Positions 19,701-25,290 of a stretch of DNA of 44,017 bases are shown piece after piece (position 1 is the first letter of the stretch; every line of letters starts with the position of its first letter). The stretch comes from Photorhabdus namnaonensis (GTDB taxonomy: Bacteria; Pseudomonadota; Gammaproteobacteria; Enterobacterales; Enterobacteriaceae), in NCBI RefSeq assembly GCF_001684335.1, contig NZ_LOIC01000019.1, positions 1-44,017 of the forward strand, written 5' to 3'. Under the pieces are notes generated by a model. It did no database searches. It worked only from the letters and a program-made list of their open reading frames with translations, and had not been told where the DNA came from. Made by a program: the position numbers and the translations under genes.

Positions 19701-19947
19701 TAGTTGGTTGCTGATTACCCGGCGCTTGTCCGTCGGCCACGATATTTGCTTGCGCTGTTAGGGAGATGCAACCGGTGGCTAACAATAAACTGAGTCTTAA
19801 CGCCGTTAACCGGCAAAGGCATTGTGGTGATTGCCGACGACTACGACGGCGTACCGTACTACCTTGCCCGGAGGTGGCAATATCGGACACGACCATCAGC
19901 ATGTTCCGGGCTTTGTTAAAGATAATACGATACAGATGCTTGTTCAT
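4714..19947 (-). CDS. cdiA: CdiA: giant two-partner-secretion exoprotein with RNase A-like C-terminal toxin
   Basis: An intact 5077-codon frame. The start has a good ribosome binding site (TGGAG) and begins an extended signal peptide (ESPR) ending near residue 67 (SLTAQA). A TPS secretion domain follows (about 68-330, with NPAGITCNGCGF). The long FHA-1 beta-helix repeat region (about 330-3000) contains five large tandem units. A distinct segment at about 3000-3265 may be receptor-binding. A proline-rich 30-residue repeat lies at about 3266-3385, followed by LFVVQPGSDSHYLVETDPKF typical of the YP region. FHA-2 spans about 3580-4450, then a pretoxin domain ending in IENN (about 4750), a variant of VENN. 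The last about 110 residues match the RNase A-like CdiA toxin: H4972, R4983, T5073 and Y5075 have the same spacing (11, 90, 2) as the catalytic H175, R186, T276 and Y278 I recall for Y. kristensenii CdiA. It should be exported by CdiB, displayed on the surface, and deliver an RNase to neighbours. Confidence 0.93.
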   Translation of the reverse strand: MNKHLYRIIFNKARNMLMVVSDIATSGQGSTVRRRSRRQSPQCLCRLTALRLSLLLATGCISLTAQANIVADGQAPGNQQPTILNSANGTPQIDIQTPNAAGISHNTYTQFDIDKRGVILNNSHNAVQTQLGGMVAGNPWLAKAEAKIILNEVNSINASKLNGWIEVAGQKADVIIANPAGITCNGCGFINAHRATLTTGQAIMEQGRLKGFDIERGEVRIEDLGLDSSQQNYTEIIARSVVINGKLHAKDLKITTGRNIVDAAHQNIEKKTADGSKNPSFTLDVAALGGMYANKIVLVGTEFGVGVRNAGHIGATAGDVRITVDGQIENNGTIAARSNTTIKAESIQSAKGSILAAGIDDKGKATLPGSLTLTAKQQIQANGKNLATNTLEVQSKKIDLSGSQTSANNIQLTASQQEISTANATVTADRFTAKTPSLFNNDGGTLVAREINLTTPDLSNKQGKVNQTGNGELVLNTQTLNNHGGTILNEGKRLAITTRNLDNSHGKIANNGNDLNLIVHKEANNTEGGTIQLSGKGKLSLNTHQWIGDGGKLLSNGELDVQAHNLQLNKEAVTTADKITIKTDTLSHQSGIMQQNGKDNMSLTAKTLNNQNGEIKGNGNLKIDAATLDNSKGKIAATGGGTELIIEKNIENANGRIEAKTTLTTKSQALNNHQGLLLAQRIDSQTKGHKFTNTAGQVIAQEKLTLNSGELDNTSGLLQSGSDMIVNTHGQRLTNAKSDDKNKKGILSNGNLELRTGDINNTAGIISAKGKTTLNAGNVDNTDGQLLSQQMAELTTQTLNNTRGQIQSESSLLLDTQNQTLTNINSGKTGGIIAKDSLRISSGKLTNDAGVIRGHGINIDTHQQALSNQSGAITSKKNLQLDSGELNSTSGKIESTGDMTLDTHGKKLTTAKSSDTGGVISEGTLTLTTGEIDNHDGTIAGTGTTTITGGELHNQRGKLVSKTGPLTLTVNKTDNSGGLLQSASDLTLDTQGGLLTNTNSGKDRGIISIGNMKLTTQGVNNDAGLIHAGKNLILDGQKGTITNRDSQPNQGIRSSGDLTLTASAIDNHQGSVEADKQLTVTSGTVNNTGGLLKSGTTLSLNTQGQKLTNAQSGEKRGIRSGSDLTLEAGEIDNTAGLIDAQGETTLTSQNLNNTGGKILSRKKADLTTQAVNNQRGQIQSSTSLKLDTQQHELTSTDGRIIAENDLELATGKLINDHGSIRGDQTHINTHQQALNNVAGTIFSKKNLQLDSGELNSTGGRIESTGDMTLDTHGKKLTNAKSGKTGGIISKGTMTLTTGEIDNQDGLIKGTGTTIVTGGALKNQDGTLASETSALTLTVKKTDNSGGLLKSAGDLTLDTQGELLTNLNSGETGGIIGTGNVKLTAQGINNEAGWIHADKNLTLDGKQGKITNRNSQPKQGISSQGELVITAGAIDNQQGRVIADKQLNVTSTGAVDNTSGKMLSQHQQLTMNTGELNNTSGLLQSKTILSLNTHGQKLTNTQSGNDLGIRSGSDLTLEAGEIDNTAGKIDSQGKTTLTSQNLNNTSGRIVAEDALELTTGKLINDHGDIRGNETHINTHQQALTNVAGTIFSKKNLKLDSGELNSTSGRIESTGDMTLNTHGEKLTNAKSGETKGVISKGTLTLTTGEIDNQDGFIKGTGTTTVTGGELKNQGGTLASETGSLTLTVKKTDNSGGLLKSKDDLTLDTQGELLTNLNSGKTGGIISTGNVKLTTQGINNEAGWIHADQNLTLDGKQGKIINRNSQPKQGISSQGELTITAGAIDNQQGRVIADKQLNVTSTGTVDNTSGKIVSQNQQLTMNTGELNNTSGLLQSKTILSLNTHGQKLTNTQSGNDLGIRSDSDLTLETGEIDNTDGKILSKGKADLTTQAVNNQRGLIQSSASLKLDTQQHELTNTDSGKNGIVAEDALELTTGKLINDRGDIRGNETRINTHQQALNNVAGTIFSKKNLQLDSGELNSTSGRIESTGDMTLNTHGEKLTNAKSGETKGVISKGIMTLTTGEIDNQDGFIKGTGATTVTGGELKNQGGTLASETGSLTLTVKKTDNSGGLLKSKGDLTLDTQGELLTNLNSGKTGGIISAGNVKLTTQGINNEAGWIHADKNLTLDGQQGKITNRNSQPKQGISSKGELTITAGTIDNQQGRVIADKQLNVTSTGAVDNTNGKMASQHQQLTMNTGELNNTSGLLQSKTALSLNTHGQKLTNTQSGNDLGILSGSDLTLEAGEIDNTAGKIDSQGETTLTSQNLNNTDGKILSKGKADLTTQAVNNQSGLIQSSASLKLDTQQQKLTNTNSGKFNGILALGGLKLITGELINDLGYIRSDETHIDTHKQTLSNLAGTIFSNKNLRLNSGKLDSTSGLIKSDGNMTLDTHGEKLINAKSGKTKGVISKGTMTLTTGEIDNQDGAIIGTGATTVTGGKLKNQGGTLISEKDALTLSVNQTDNSGGLLQSAGKLTLNTHGHSLTNKNSVDKGGIRSQDDISITSGDLHNQVGMITSRKITTLNTAAVNNTQGTIAGTQQIKLTTQAFNNQQGTVDSDGNLNLNTQGQRLDNQGDKDKSGEFSAQGDLTLDIGELNNDAGFIAADGKTKITSTTLTNKKGRIAGNSGLDIHSQTLTNHSGSLKSAKTINIDTNGQLLNNQHGQIMSDGNTTVTSGKLDNQHGHIQGKKLTIDTGQADTDNQDGKLLSTDTMSLKALQLDNRRGQVNAIGDATIDAQEQTNNTGGFIHSDHQLTLKTAELINREANHPDQGIEAQDLIIEAQQVDNTQGALRGTNRLQAIISQSLKNEQGLVSGGKQLTIKDETQKLTVNNQQGTLIGSEKVNIKANSLSGDGQTLSQGDMEVILKQDFHNTGNIAADGKLSLKTDGNIINDSTIKAWQTLHLGAQNLTNTQTAEISAKQTEVNVRNTLTNTGFIDGELTHLTAKVLDNTGTGRIYGDQIALKTGTLNNTAKDGKAAVIAARDRLDIGTGTLNNSDHALIYSVGDMRIGGQLDENLTATSLAGMLNNDAATIEARGNLRIDATIIKNTNKGLVTQVVETEKSQRHEAVLSGHTTRYDWSQVKIIWIDTFFDLYYAIMPDGNKNNKFYEYLYSRTITETQIKESDPGKILSGGNMTLNSTMLTNNDSQIVAGATLSGNIDELHNNATKGERVTTDQGSQKRWKRRSAFKKHTRHWRDYRPAPTIETIDLKALAWQGNTRPDATGITIGDRQQSRVQSAPVGINQTSRMAEAGEVTFTNATINAITLPNRGIPIDRPFLSPTGQQTEQILSSGTVALPNRDALPEHPTLPPTGQQTEQILSSGTVALPNRDALPEHPTLPPTSQQTEQILSSGTVALPNRDALPEHPTLSPAQQTERVLPPATVTLPNSVTLDERPLVLPTGQQFELTLPPDTVKGQSVEPLIRVIAPDTRLPDNSLFVVQPGSDSHYLVETDPKFTQYKKWLGTDYMQQQLTLDPTLAHKRLGDGFYEQRLVREQITQLTGQRYLAGHNNDETQFKALMEAGVAFSKRQQLTPGIALSPSQMALLTSDIIWLTNRTVTLADGTKQTVTVPQVYARVNKGDLTGDGALLSGKNVTINSRGDITNSGAISGREITKLTANNLTNSGFIQSGKVDLTARQDITNLGGQIQGRDHVSARANRDIISTSTLRGEGADRWLDRQAGIYVQNDNGTVSLKALNNIRLTASNVENAGKDSHTEIIAGRDLTLDTLKIQHTENSNRRKYNSRHLTQQTEMGSQVNSGGNLNVQADQDISLTASQLRAQNSVILLAGQDIHLNAAQKSYHLVDNGYEVRQTSKEVSHISSGDKLSLNAGRDISTQATKMTAKSSAQLIAGRNMTHGAIEQVDYKASKGHKRQVIDEHRRQQVTEITSGKNTALTAGHDLILKGTQVQAKNDITAQAGHDIALKSVTESDYHFFEETKTKRKRFSKTTTHTVREDFVTHEKGATLSGNNIQVVADHNITMLGSAVAGDQKVAVIAGNDINVMSSAEQQTHYSMTQKKKSGLFSSGGIGFTIGKAKQKSTTDIDSNLSKGSTVGSSQGSVTLNAGQQLNIHGSDAVAGRDMQLSGQNINITSAENSHTAITKTEQKQSGLTVALSGTAGGALNSAVQTVQAARSESDSRIKALQGTKAALSGVQAVQAARLANAKGGDDKANNNLVGVNLSYGSQSSRSELKQHQTTQQGSSLMTGDNLTLTASGAPDQNGDIRIQGGQLQAGKDLQLNASRDIQLSSSQNTEQTTGKNSSRGGSLGVGFTAGPGGTGINLSASVNYGKGRESGNGVSHNETTLDAGQTVTLNAGRDATLKGAQVSGEQITADVKRHLTLSSEQDSNRYDMKQQNVSAGISANVGPGSGGSLNLSASRDKIHSNFDSVQEQTGLFAGKGGYQVKVGEHTQLDGAVIASTADKDKNTLDTGTLGFGDIKNKADFKTEHHSVNISTGGSVGGMLLSNMAANTLGGANREGHAQSTTHAAVSDGALIIRDKDNQQQDITPLSRDTDHANNALSPIFDKEKEQQRLKQAQLIGEISAQVIDIASTEGAIIATKAAHAKLENISDLDREAAQKKLENAGKTNITPEQIKDQIYKTAYNQALNESGLGTGGKYHTALQAATAAIQGLAGGNIGQALAGGASPYLAGVIKDLTTDPKTHQVDVVTNTLAHAILGAVAAEVSGNNALAGATGAAGGELAARELMKHIHGENAKVSDLSEEEKQTISTLSTLAAGLAGGIAGDSTGSAVTGAQAGKNAIENNFLSVNELDNFAHQARTCEGESCKQVIKDMVETNIRNQQEMMDFCNSNPNQCAQKYGYLVDQWPVFEHTLKNMDRDGTLPVEFRNYLSAVNTLGQAATGKVGELGWSKRFEAMGMSPETAQAMAMTLPIVVEGARGAKSSPSSSKVTTNNQGINWKASEGQYSQKNQGTVTNVESPAGKFDGKTSRNETGEVTQSTTVKAETSKTLIYHENFGGHAIERHVGKSDAQLLARFKNEPRVLASSTFTDMKTAEWAVGNGIAANRDKLTTFMAGNDTRIVFEHKMPVNVGRVIPKGSTKSHESNNIVIVIDKDPLMPNGYRIQTAYPK
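9810..10150 (-). repeat. 90-bp proline-rich tandem repeat inside cdiA
   Basis: Three near-identical 90-bp units (anchors at 9891, 9981 and 10071) encode a 30-residue unit with TVALPNRDALPEHPTLPPTG, flanked by degenerate copies. It lies between FHA-1 and FHA-2 of CdiA. Such exact in-frame repeats can change copy number without breaking the frame. Confidence 0.92.
12700..17450 (-). repeat. Five large tandem units within the FHA-1 region of cdiA
   Basis: A marker (ATGGTGCCAG or close variant, after a run encoding KKNLQLDSGELNST) recurs at 12881, 14063, 15182, 16226 and 17330, giving spacings of 1182, 1119, 1044 and 1104 bp, all multiples of three. Long stretches of the middle units differ at only a few bases. 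Each unit encodes 348-394 residues of beta-helix repeats. Length differences reflect in-frame loss or gain of smaller blocks. Confidence 0.9.
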
Positions 19948-20006
19948 TGTTTTTCTCCACTAACACTTTTTATCTGCGATAACTTTGGCTGCGTTGTTAT
20001 TCTGAA

Positions 20007-21698
20007 TTAGTACTGCCAGTACAAACTGAATCCGGTGGTGACTGATGAGGTTTGAAAGCCATCCGGTTTGGATAGCGGGATACCGGCAAACAGGTCATAG
20101 CTCACGCCTTTAAGACTGCCGCGACAGCCTAGAACGCCACCTGCCAGATGTTTCCCTAGGCGTTGCTCATTTCCTGGCCCGCCAATTTCGCCATAATCCA
20201 TGCCCAAATACAGGGATTGACCATTCAGTGGCGTTTGCCATTCCAGTTCGTTACGGCTGTACCAACCATGATCTCCATTTAGCGTGCGTTCGCCGTCAAA
20301 TCCGCGTACGGTCCAGCGGTTGCCGATTGAAAATTGATCCTGTGGCGTCAATGGCCTGGAGCTTATTTGGCGCAGGTACTGGGTTTTATAGATGAATGGT
20401 TGAGAAAATAGGGTAAACGGCGCAGAAAGTGCCGCGGAAAACTGGGTTGTTTTAAGTAGGGCGGTTGCTGTACCGCGGATCTCTTCTTGTGCGGGTTGAG
20501 CCCCAAACCAGCGTGTTCCCTGTTGGTAAGTCACTCCGGCATCCAGAGTCGCTTTACCGATGTAGTGACGATGAGATAATCCCAATTTCCAGCCAGCCGT
20601 TTCCCGGCTCTGTACGCTGATTTCCAGGTTATTAATAAAACTCTTGGATGTGCGACGATAAATTTCACTGTTAACCGAAGTTTTCTGACTGGCGTTACGA
20701 TGCAGGACTCGGCTGAGTTGGACATTCAGGTTTTTGCTTTTGCCACTGTATTTGTCGTCTCCATTTGGCCTGGCTACCTTTTGGTTGTAATCGTAATTAC
20801 TGGCAGTGATGCCTGCCATCCAGTATCCCACCGGTAGGGAGTAGTGGATGGTGTAGTTTTTGCTGCTGCGGCCAGAAGGAGAGTGAATATCACGCCCACC
20901 GGAAATATAAAATAGATCACTCAACGCAAGAGGATTATCCAGATATAAAGTTAATCCGCCTTGATAACGCCCGGTACTTTTAGAACCAGAATCATCCAGA
21001 TAGCTAGCTAGTCGCCAATGCCTTGACTGACGCCAGTCCAGTACGATATCGCTTTCTCCTAACTGATCATTCGGTACAATTTCCATGCTGGCTTGAACGG
21101 TAGGAAAACGTTGTAAATTTTCTAATCCCTGTTCGATATCCCGTAAATCAAGCAACTTTCCTTCACGGGGAGGGAATGTGGTTATCCGTTGGATATAATT
21201 ACCGCTTTCAGTGGTATAACGAATATGCCCAACTTTTCCCGGTAAGATCATCAGCTTTAATGTCTTGGAATTAAGATCCTGACTGGGAGCTAATACTCTG
21301 CTGGTGACATAGCCATGATTAATTAATCGGTTTTGTATCCGAGTCATTAATATATTAATCCCTTGGGTACCCAGGCAGTGGTTTTCTCCCTGTTGAGCTA
21401 AACGTTTTAAAGGTAACCAGTGAGGAAAATGTTCGGTGCCTTCAAGAACGACACGCGCAATAGGAAAACAGGGCGTATCGACAGGAAATTCAGAAGGTAC
21501 TGCTGTTTCAGGAACAGACAGACGAATATCTTCTGGCGGCGGTGCTAATTGGGCTTCCAACGCTTTCTGCCGTTCCTGTTGATGAATTAGTTGTTGATCT
21601 GATATTTCGGCGGCTTTAACACTGGTAGTAATAATAAGAAAGCTAGTAAAAACAATGGCCTTTTTTTGCATTATTCTTTGGCATCCCGCACACGACAT
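20007..21698 (-). CDS. cdiB: CdiB: outer-membrane TPS translocator (FhaC/ShlB family)
   Basis: A 563-residue frame, the usual length for the family. It has a signal peptide (QKKAIVFTSFLIITTSVKA), a Gln/Glu-rich N-terminal helix (HQQERQKALEAQLAPP), a disulfide pair in the first POTRA domain (CFPI, HCLG), a second POTRA, and a C-terminal beta barrel ending in aromatic W-Q-Y. The VRGFDGE motif, like VRG-Y/F of the conserved L6 loop, is present. It forms the pore that exports CdiA. The cdiA start lies 59 bases downstream, so the two are probably co-transcribed. The true start may be the internal ATG at 21671 (residue 10), which gives a classical signal peptide and has AAAGA upstream; the first ATG has no clear ribosome binding site. 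Confidence 0.92.
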   Translation of the reverse strand: MSCAGCQRIMQKKAIVFTSFLIITTSVKAAEISDQQLIHQQERQKALEAQLAPPPEDIRLSVPETAVPSEFPVDTPCFPIARVVLEGTEHFPHWLPLKRLAQQGENHCLGTQGINILMTRIQNRLINHGYVTSRVLAPSQDLNSKTLKLMILPGKVGHIRYTTESGNYIQRITTFPPREGKLLDLRDIEQGLENLQRFPTVQASMEIVPNDQLGESDIVLDWRQSRHWRLASYLDDSGSKSTGRYQGGLTLYLDNPLALSDLFYISGGRDIHSPSGRSSKNYTIHYSLPVGYWMAGITASNYDYNQKVARPNGDDKYSGKSKNLNVQLSRVLHRNASQKTSVNSEIYRRTSKSFINNLEISVQSRETAGWKLGLSHRHYIGKATLDAGVTYQQGTRWFGAQPAQEEIRGTATALLKTTQFSAALSAPFTLFSQPFIYKTQYLRQISSRPLTPQDQFSIGNRWTVRGFDGERTLNGDHGWYSRNELEWQTPLNGQSLYLGMDYGEIGGPGNEQRLGKHLAGGVLGCRGSLKGVSYDLFAGIPLSKPDGFQTSSVTTGFSLYWQY

Positions 21699-22140
21699 GT
21701 AATTTTTGGGGCGCTATTAGTCATTAATTTAACTTAATAATCAATATATAGATTTGCGTACTGATATGATTGATAAATACAGTTTGTTTGGAATTTATAA
21801 TAAAAACAATTAGATATATTTTTGTTATAAAATGAGCAATAATGTAAAAAGACTTATTAATTAATGAGTTGCATGGTTGGTGTCAGGTATTTTTGATTTA
21901 ATTCTATAGATTGATAAATATGTGATAAATGTCACTAAGGATATTATTATGTAATTATGGTTAAAATAACATTGGTAATTATTATCCCTGGTATTAAATG
22001 AATGAGGGATGTTATTTTCTCTGGTTTGATTTTTTATTAATTCATTATTGTGTGTTTTTTTCAGCAAATATGAAAATGGGTTAAATTATTGGTGATTGTC
22101 AGAATCAATCACCAAGGTGAAATAATGATTTAGCGAGAAA
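21699..22140. other. AT-rich intergenic region upstream of cdiB
   Basis: About 440 bases of very AT-rich DNA between cdiB and ytjB, both on the minus strand. It presumably contains the cdi promoter and a ytjB terminator. A short open frame (21861-22067) lacks a ribosome binding site and looks random. Confidence 0.5.
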
Positions 22141-22779
22141 TTATTTCTCTTTTTCTTCACTTGATTTGCTGTTGGCTGTCAGCAAATAAGGAGATTGTTG
22201 CCAGCGGCTTGGGGCTAATTGCAACAGGTTATGTGCCAGAATAAAACCAATTGCTAAAGCGAGTAAGATCATGATCCGAAGTAAGTTAGTCGTGTTATCC
22301 ACCTGCTTGGACTCTGTTGCCAATTTGTGGGTATCCAGTGTCAGGCGTAGAAAACCTTTTGGCTCCTCTTTTCCTGGGATGGGTGTGACTATCTGGTAGT
22401 TAAAATAGCTGCCGGCTTTTTTACCATCCAAAGATAGACGATCCCGCACCGAGACGTCCTCTCCGCTATGGGCAACCTGTGTCCCATTGTTAAGATAGAC
22501 ACTGGCGTCAAGTATGCGGCTGTTTGTCGTTAGATGATGTAAATTAGCCTGTATTCGCTCATTATTAAGATCTTTGCTGCCACTCTCCATATAATCAGAT
22601 AAGCTGAATGCGACTTGTTTTGCCAAGGTTTTTGCCAATTCCTCAAATTGATCCATCTGGGCTTGTTGGTGAGAACGGCTAAAATAAGAAACGCCCTGCA
22701 TTAGAAATACTAATAAAGCAATGCAAATCAATATAATAGCTGTTTTATGCAGTCGGAATTTTAATTTAGCTTTGATCAT
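22141..22779 (-). CDS. ytjB: Smp/YtjB family membrane protein
   Basis: A 212-residue protein with an N-terminal transmembrane helix (about 11-30), an extracytoplasmic domain of about 130 residues and a second helix near residue 170, ending in a charged cytoplasmic tail (SSEEKEK). This matches the Smp/YtjB family always found divergent from serB in enterics. I place the start at MIKAKLKF because GGAAGAG lies just upstream and it aligns with the family; an in-frame ATG 24 codons earlier would add a non-hydrophobic leader. Its function is poorly known. It is divergent from serB, with about 115 bases between. Confidence 0.88.
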   Translation of the reverse strand: MIKAKLKFRLHKTAIILICIALLVFLMQGVSYFSRSHQQAQMDQFEELAKTLAKQVAFSLSDYMESGSKDLNNERIQANLHHLTTNSRILDASVYLNNGTQVAHSGEDVSVRDRLSLDGKKAGSYFNYQIVTPIPGKEEPKGFLRLTLDTHKLATESKQVDNTTNLLRIMILLALAIGFILAHNLLQLAPSRWQQSPYLLTANSKSSEEKEK

Positions 22780-22894
22780 CGTTATCTCTTCCAAGCTTTG
22801 GCCAACGCAATGTTGCCAGATGCAGTACAGAGAGGATAGTTTGAAGCACAATTTTTTGCTGTTAAATCATGTGGGATTATAGGAGTAGGGATTA

Positions 22895-23872
22895 ATGTCT
22901 AATAATCTGGCTTATCACTATTTGCCGGAAGAGGTTCATAAGTGGCCGGGATTACCACTTTCGTTAAGTGGCGAAGAAGTTATGCCATTGGATTACCGGG
23001 CTGGTGACAGTGGCTGGTTGATATATGGTCGTGGCTTGGATAAACAACGTATCAGTAATTTTCAACATCGGCTTGGCGCTGCTATTGTCATCGTCTCTTC
23101 ATGGCGCATTGATGATTATCAGGTGGTACGTATTGCCGGGAATTTGACTACGCGTATTAAGCGGCTGGCTGATGAATGTCGGTTGGATGTGGTTCCGTTG
23201 GGGCAGATCCCAAGGTTGCGGTCACCGGGTTTGCTGGTGATGGATATGGATTCAACGGCAATTCAAATTGAATGTATTGATGAAATAGCCCGTTTGGCCG
23301 GCGTAGGTGATAAAGTCGCTGAAATTACCGAGCGAGCGATGCAAGGAGAGTTGGATTTTTCTGATAGTCTGCGGGAACGAGTTGCTCAGTTGGCAGGGGC
23401 TGATGCTGATATTCTGCGGCAGGTTGTCGAAAATTTACCACTTATGCCGGGGCTGACTAGTTTAGTGCGTAAGTTACAATCCCTTGATTGGCATGTGGCG
23501 ATCGCGTCGGGTGGTTTTACCTATTTTGCTGACCATTTGCGTCGGAATTTACGTTTGATGGCGGCGGTAGCCAATCAGTTAGAAGTAAAAAATGGCAAGT
23601 TGACAGGTAAGGTTATCGGGCCAATTGTTGATGCTAAATATAAGGCTGCTACATTGGTGAAGTTGGCGAAAAAACTGGATATCCCATTGGAACAGACTGT
23701 CGCGATTGGTGATGGCGCTAATGATTTGAAGATGATCCGTAAAGCAGGGTTAGGTATCGCTTACCATGCTAAACCGAAAGTTTATGCACAGTCGAAAGTG
23801 ACTATCCGTCATGCTGATCTCATGGGAGTATTGTGTGTGTTAAGTTGTGGTCTCAAACACGAAGAACGTTAA
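22895..23872 (+). CDS. serB: Phosphoserine phosphatase
   Basis: A 325-residue cytoplasmic enzyme of the HAD superfamily that hydrolyses O-phosphoserine to serine, the last step of serine synthesis. The nucleophile motif DMDST is at residues 117-121 (first Asp acts as nucleophile), followed by ECIDEIA, the SGGF motif and the acidic GDGANDL motif; length is as in E. coli (322). AGGAG precedes the ATG. It is the first gene of serB-radA-nadR, with 21 bases to radA. Confidence 0.97.
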   Translation: MSNNLAYHYLPEEVHKWPGLPLSLSGEEVMPLDYRAGDSGWLIYGRGLDKQRISNFQHRLGAAIVIVSSWRIDDYQVVRIAGNLTTRIKRLADECRLDVVPLGQIPRLRSPGLLVMDMDSTAIQIECIDEIARLAGVGDKVAEITERAMQGELDFSDSLRERVAQLAGADADILRQVVENLPLMPGLTSLVRKLQSLDWHVAIASGGFTYFADHLRRNLRLMAAVANQLEVKNGKLTGKVIGPIVDAKYKAATLVKLAKKLDIPLEQTVAIGDGANDLKMIRKAGLGIAYHAKPKVYAQSKVTIRHADLMGVLCVLSCGLKHEER

Positions 23873-23893
23873 TAGGGTTTTTAGGAGTGCAGA

Positions 23894-25276
23894 GTGGCTA
23901 AAGCAGCAAAGCGGGCATTTGTTTGTAATGAGTGTGGAGCGGATTATCCGCGTTGGCAGGGGCAATGTAGTGCGTGTCATGCCTGGAATACCATTACTGA
24001 GGTGCGCTTGGCCGCAGCGCCTTCCTCCCGTAATGAGCGGTTCAGTGGGTATGCGGGAGATGCTGGCGTCAGCAGAGTTCAGAAATTATCAGAGATTAGT
24101 CTGGAAGAACTTCCTCGTTTTTCTACCGGGTTTAGAGAGTTCGATCGGGTGCTTGGCGGCGGTGTTGTTCCCGGTAGCGCGATTCTGATCGGCGGTAATC
24201 CGGGAGCCGGGAAAAGTACCTTATTGTTGCAGACGATGTGTCAGTTGTCTGCGCAGATGAAAACTTTATATGTCACCGGGGAGGAGTCGTTACAGCAGGT
24301 TGCAATGCGTGCGCACCGGTTGGGGTTGCCGGCAGAGAATCTGAATATGTTGTCAGAAACCAGCATTGAACAAATTTGTCTGATTGCGGAGCAGGAGCAG
24401 CCAAAGTTGATGGTGATTGACTCCATTCAGGTGATGCATATGGCGGATATCCAATCTTCGCCGGGGAGTGTCGCTCAGGTGAGAGAGACCGCCGCTTATC
24501 TTACTCGGTTTGCTAAGACTCGTGGTGTTGCCATTGTTATGGTCGGTCATGTGACCAAAGATGGTTCGTTGGCAGGGCCGAAAGTGTTGGAACACTGTAT
24601 TGATTGCTCTGTGATGCTTGATGGTGAAGCGGATTCCCGCTTCCGCACTTTACGTAGTCATAAAAACCGTTTTGGGGCGGTTAATGAGCTTGGCGTATTC
24701 GCCATGACGGAACAGGGATTACGTGAAGTCAGTAATCCATCAGCGATTTTCTTGAGCCGTGGTGATGAAGTTACCGCTGGCAGCTCTGTCATGGTGGTGT
24801 GGGAAGGGACTCGTCCTCTGTTGGTAGAGATTCAGGCGCTGGTGGATCATTCTATGATGACTAATCCACGGCGGGTGGCTGTGGGGTTGGAGCAAAACCG
24901 GCTGGCTATTCTGTTGGCGGTTCTTCATCGTCATGGTGGTTTGCAAATGTCCGATCAGGATGTGTTTGTGAATGTGGTGGGGGGCGTTAAGGTCGCGGAA
25001 ACCAGCGCGGATCTCGCTTTACTGCTCTCTTTAGTCTCCAGTTTTCGGGATAGGCCGTTACCCCGTGATTTAGTTGTATTTGGCGAGGTGGGGCTGGCCG
25101 GAGAAATCCGCCCTGTTCCCAGTGGGCAGGAACGCATATCCGAAGCCGCTAAACATGGTTTCAAACGGGCGATAGTGCCTTATGCCAATATGCCCAAAAA
25201 AGCGCTGCCAGAGATGCAAGTTTTTGGTGTGAAAAAGTTGGCGGATGCGTTATCTGTTATGGAAGATTTTGATTAA
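23894..25276 (+). CDS. radA: DNA repair protein RadA
   Basis: A 460-residue RecA-like ATPase that promotes branch migration of recombination intermediates. It shows the N-terminal zinc finger (C11, C14, C25, C28), Walker A GGNPGAGKST, the RadA-specific KNRFG motif and a C-terminal Lon-protease-like domain. The start is GTG with AGGAG upstream. It sits between serB and nadR (14 bases to nadR), as in E. coli. Confidence 0.97.
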   Translation: MAKAAKRAFVCNECGADYPRWQGQCSACHAWNTITEVRLAAAPSSRNERFSGYAGDAGVSRVQKLSEISLEELPRFSTGFREFDRVLGGGVVPGSAILIGGNPGAGKSTLLLQTMCQLSAQMKTLYVTGEESLQQVAMRAHRLGLPAENLNMLSETSIEQICLIAEQEQPKLMVIDSIQVMHMADIQSSPGSVAQVRETAAYLTRFAKTRGVAIVMVGHVTKDGSLAGPKVLEHCIDCSVMLDGEADSRFRTLRSHKNRFGAVNELGVFAMTEQGLREVSNPSAIFLSRGDEVTAGSSVMVVWEGTRPLLVEIQALVDHSMMTNPRRVAVGLEQNRLAILLAVLHRHGGLQMSDQDVFVNVVGGVKVAETSADLALLLSLVSSFRDRPLPRDLVVFGEVGLAGEIRPVPSGQERISEAAKHGFKRAIVPYANMPKKALPEMQVFGVKKLADALSVMEDFD

Positions 25277-25290
25277 ACAGGGTAGGAGAT

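Noticed and set aside
21861-22067. 68-residue open frame upstream of cdiB
   Set aside because: Very AT-rich random-looking sequence, no ribosome binding site, lies in the likely promoter region.
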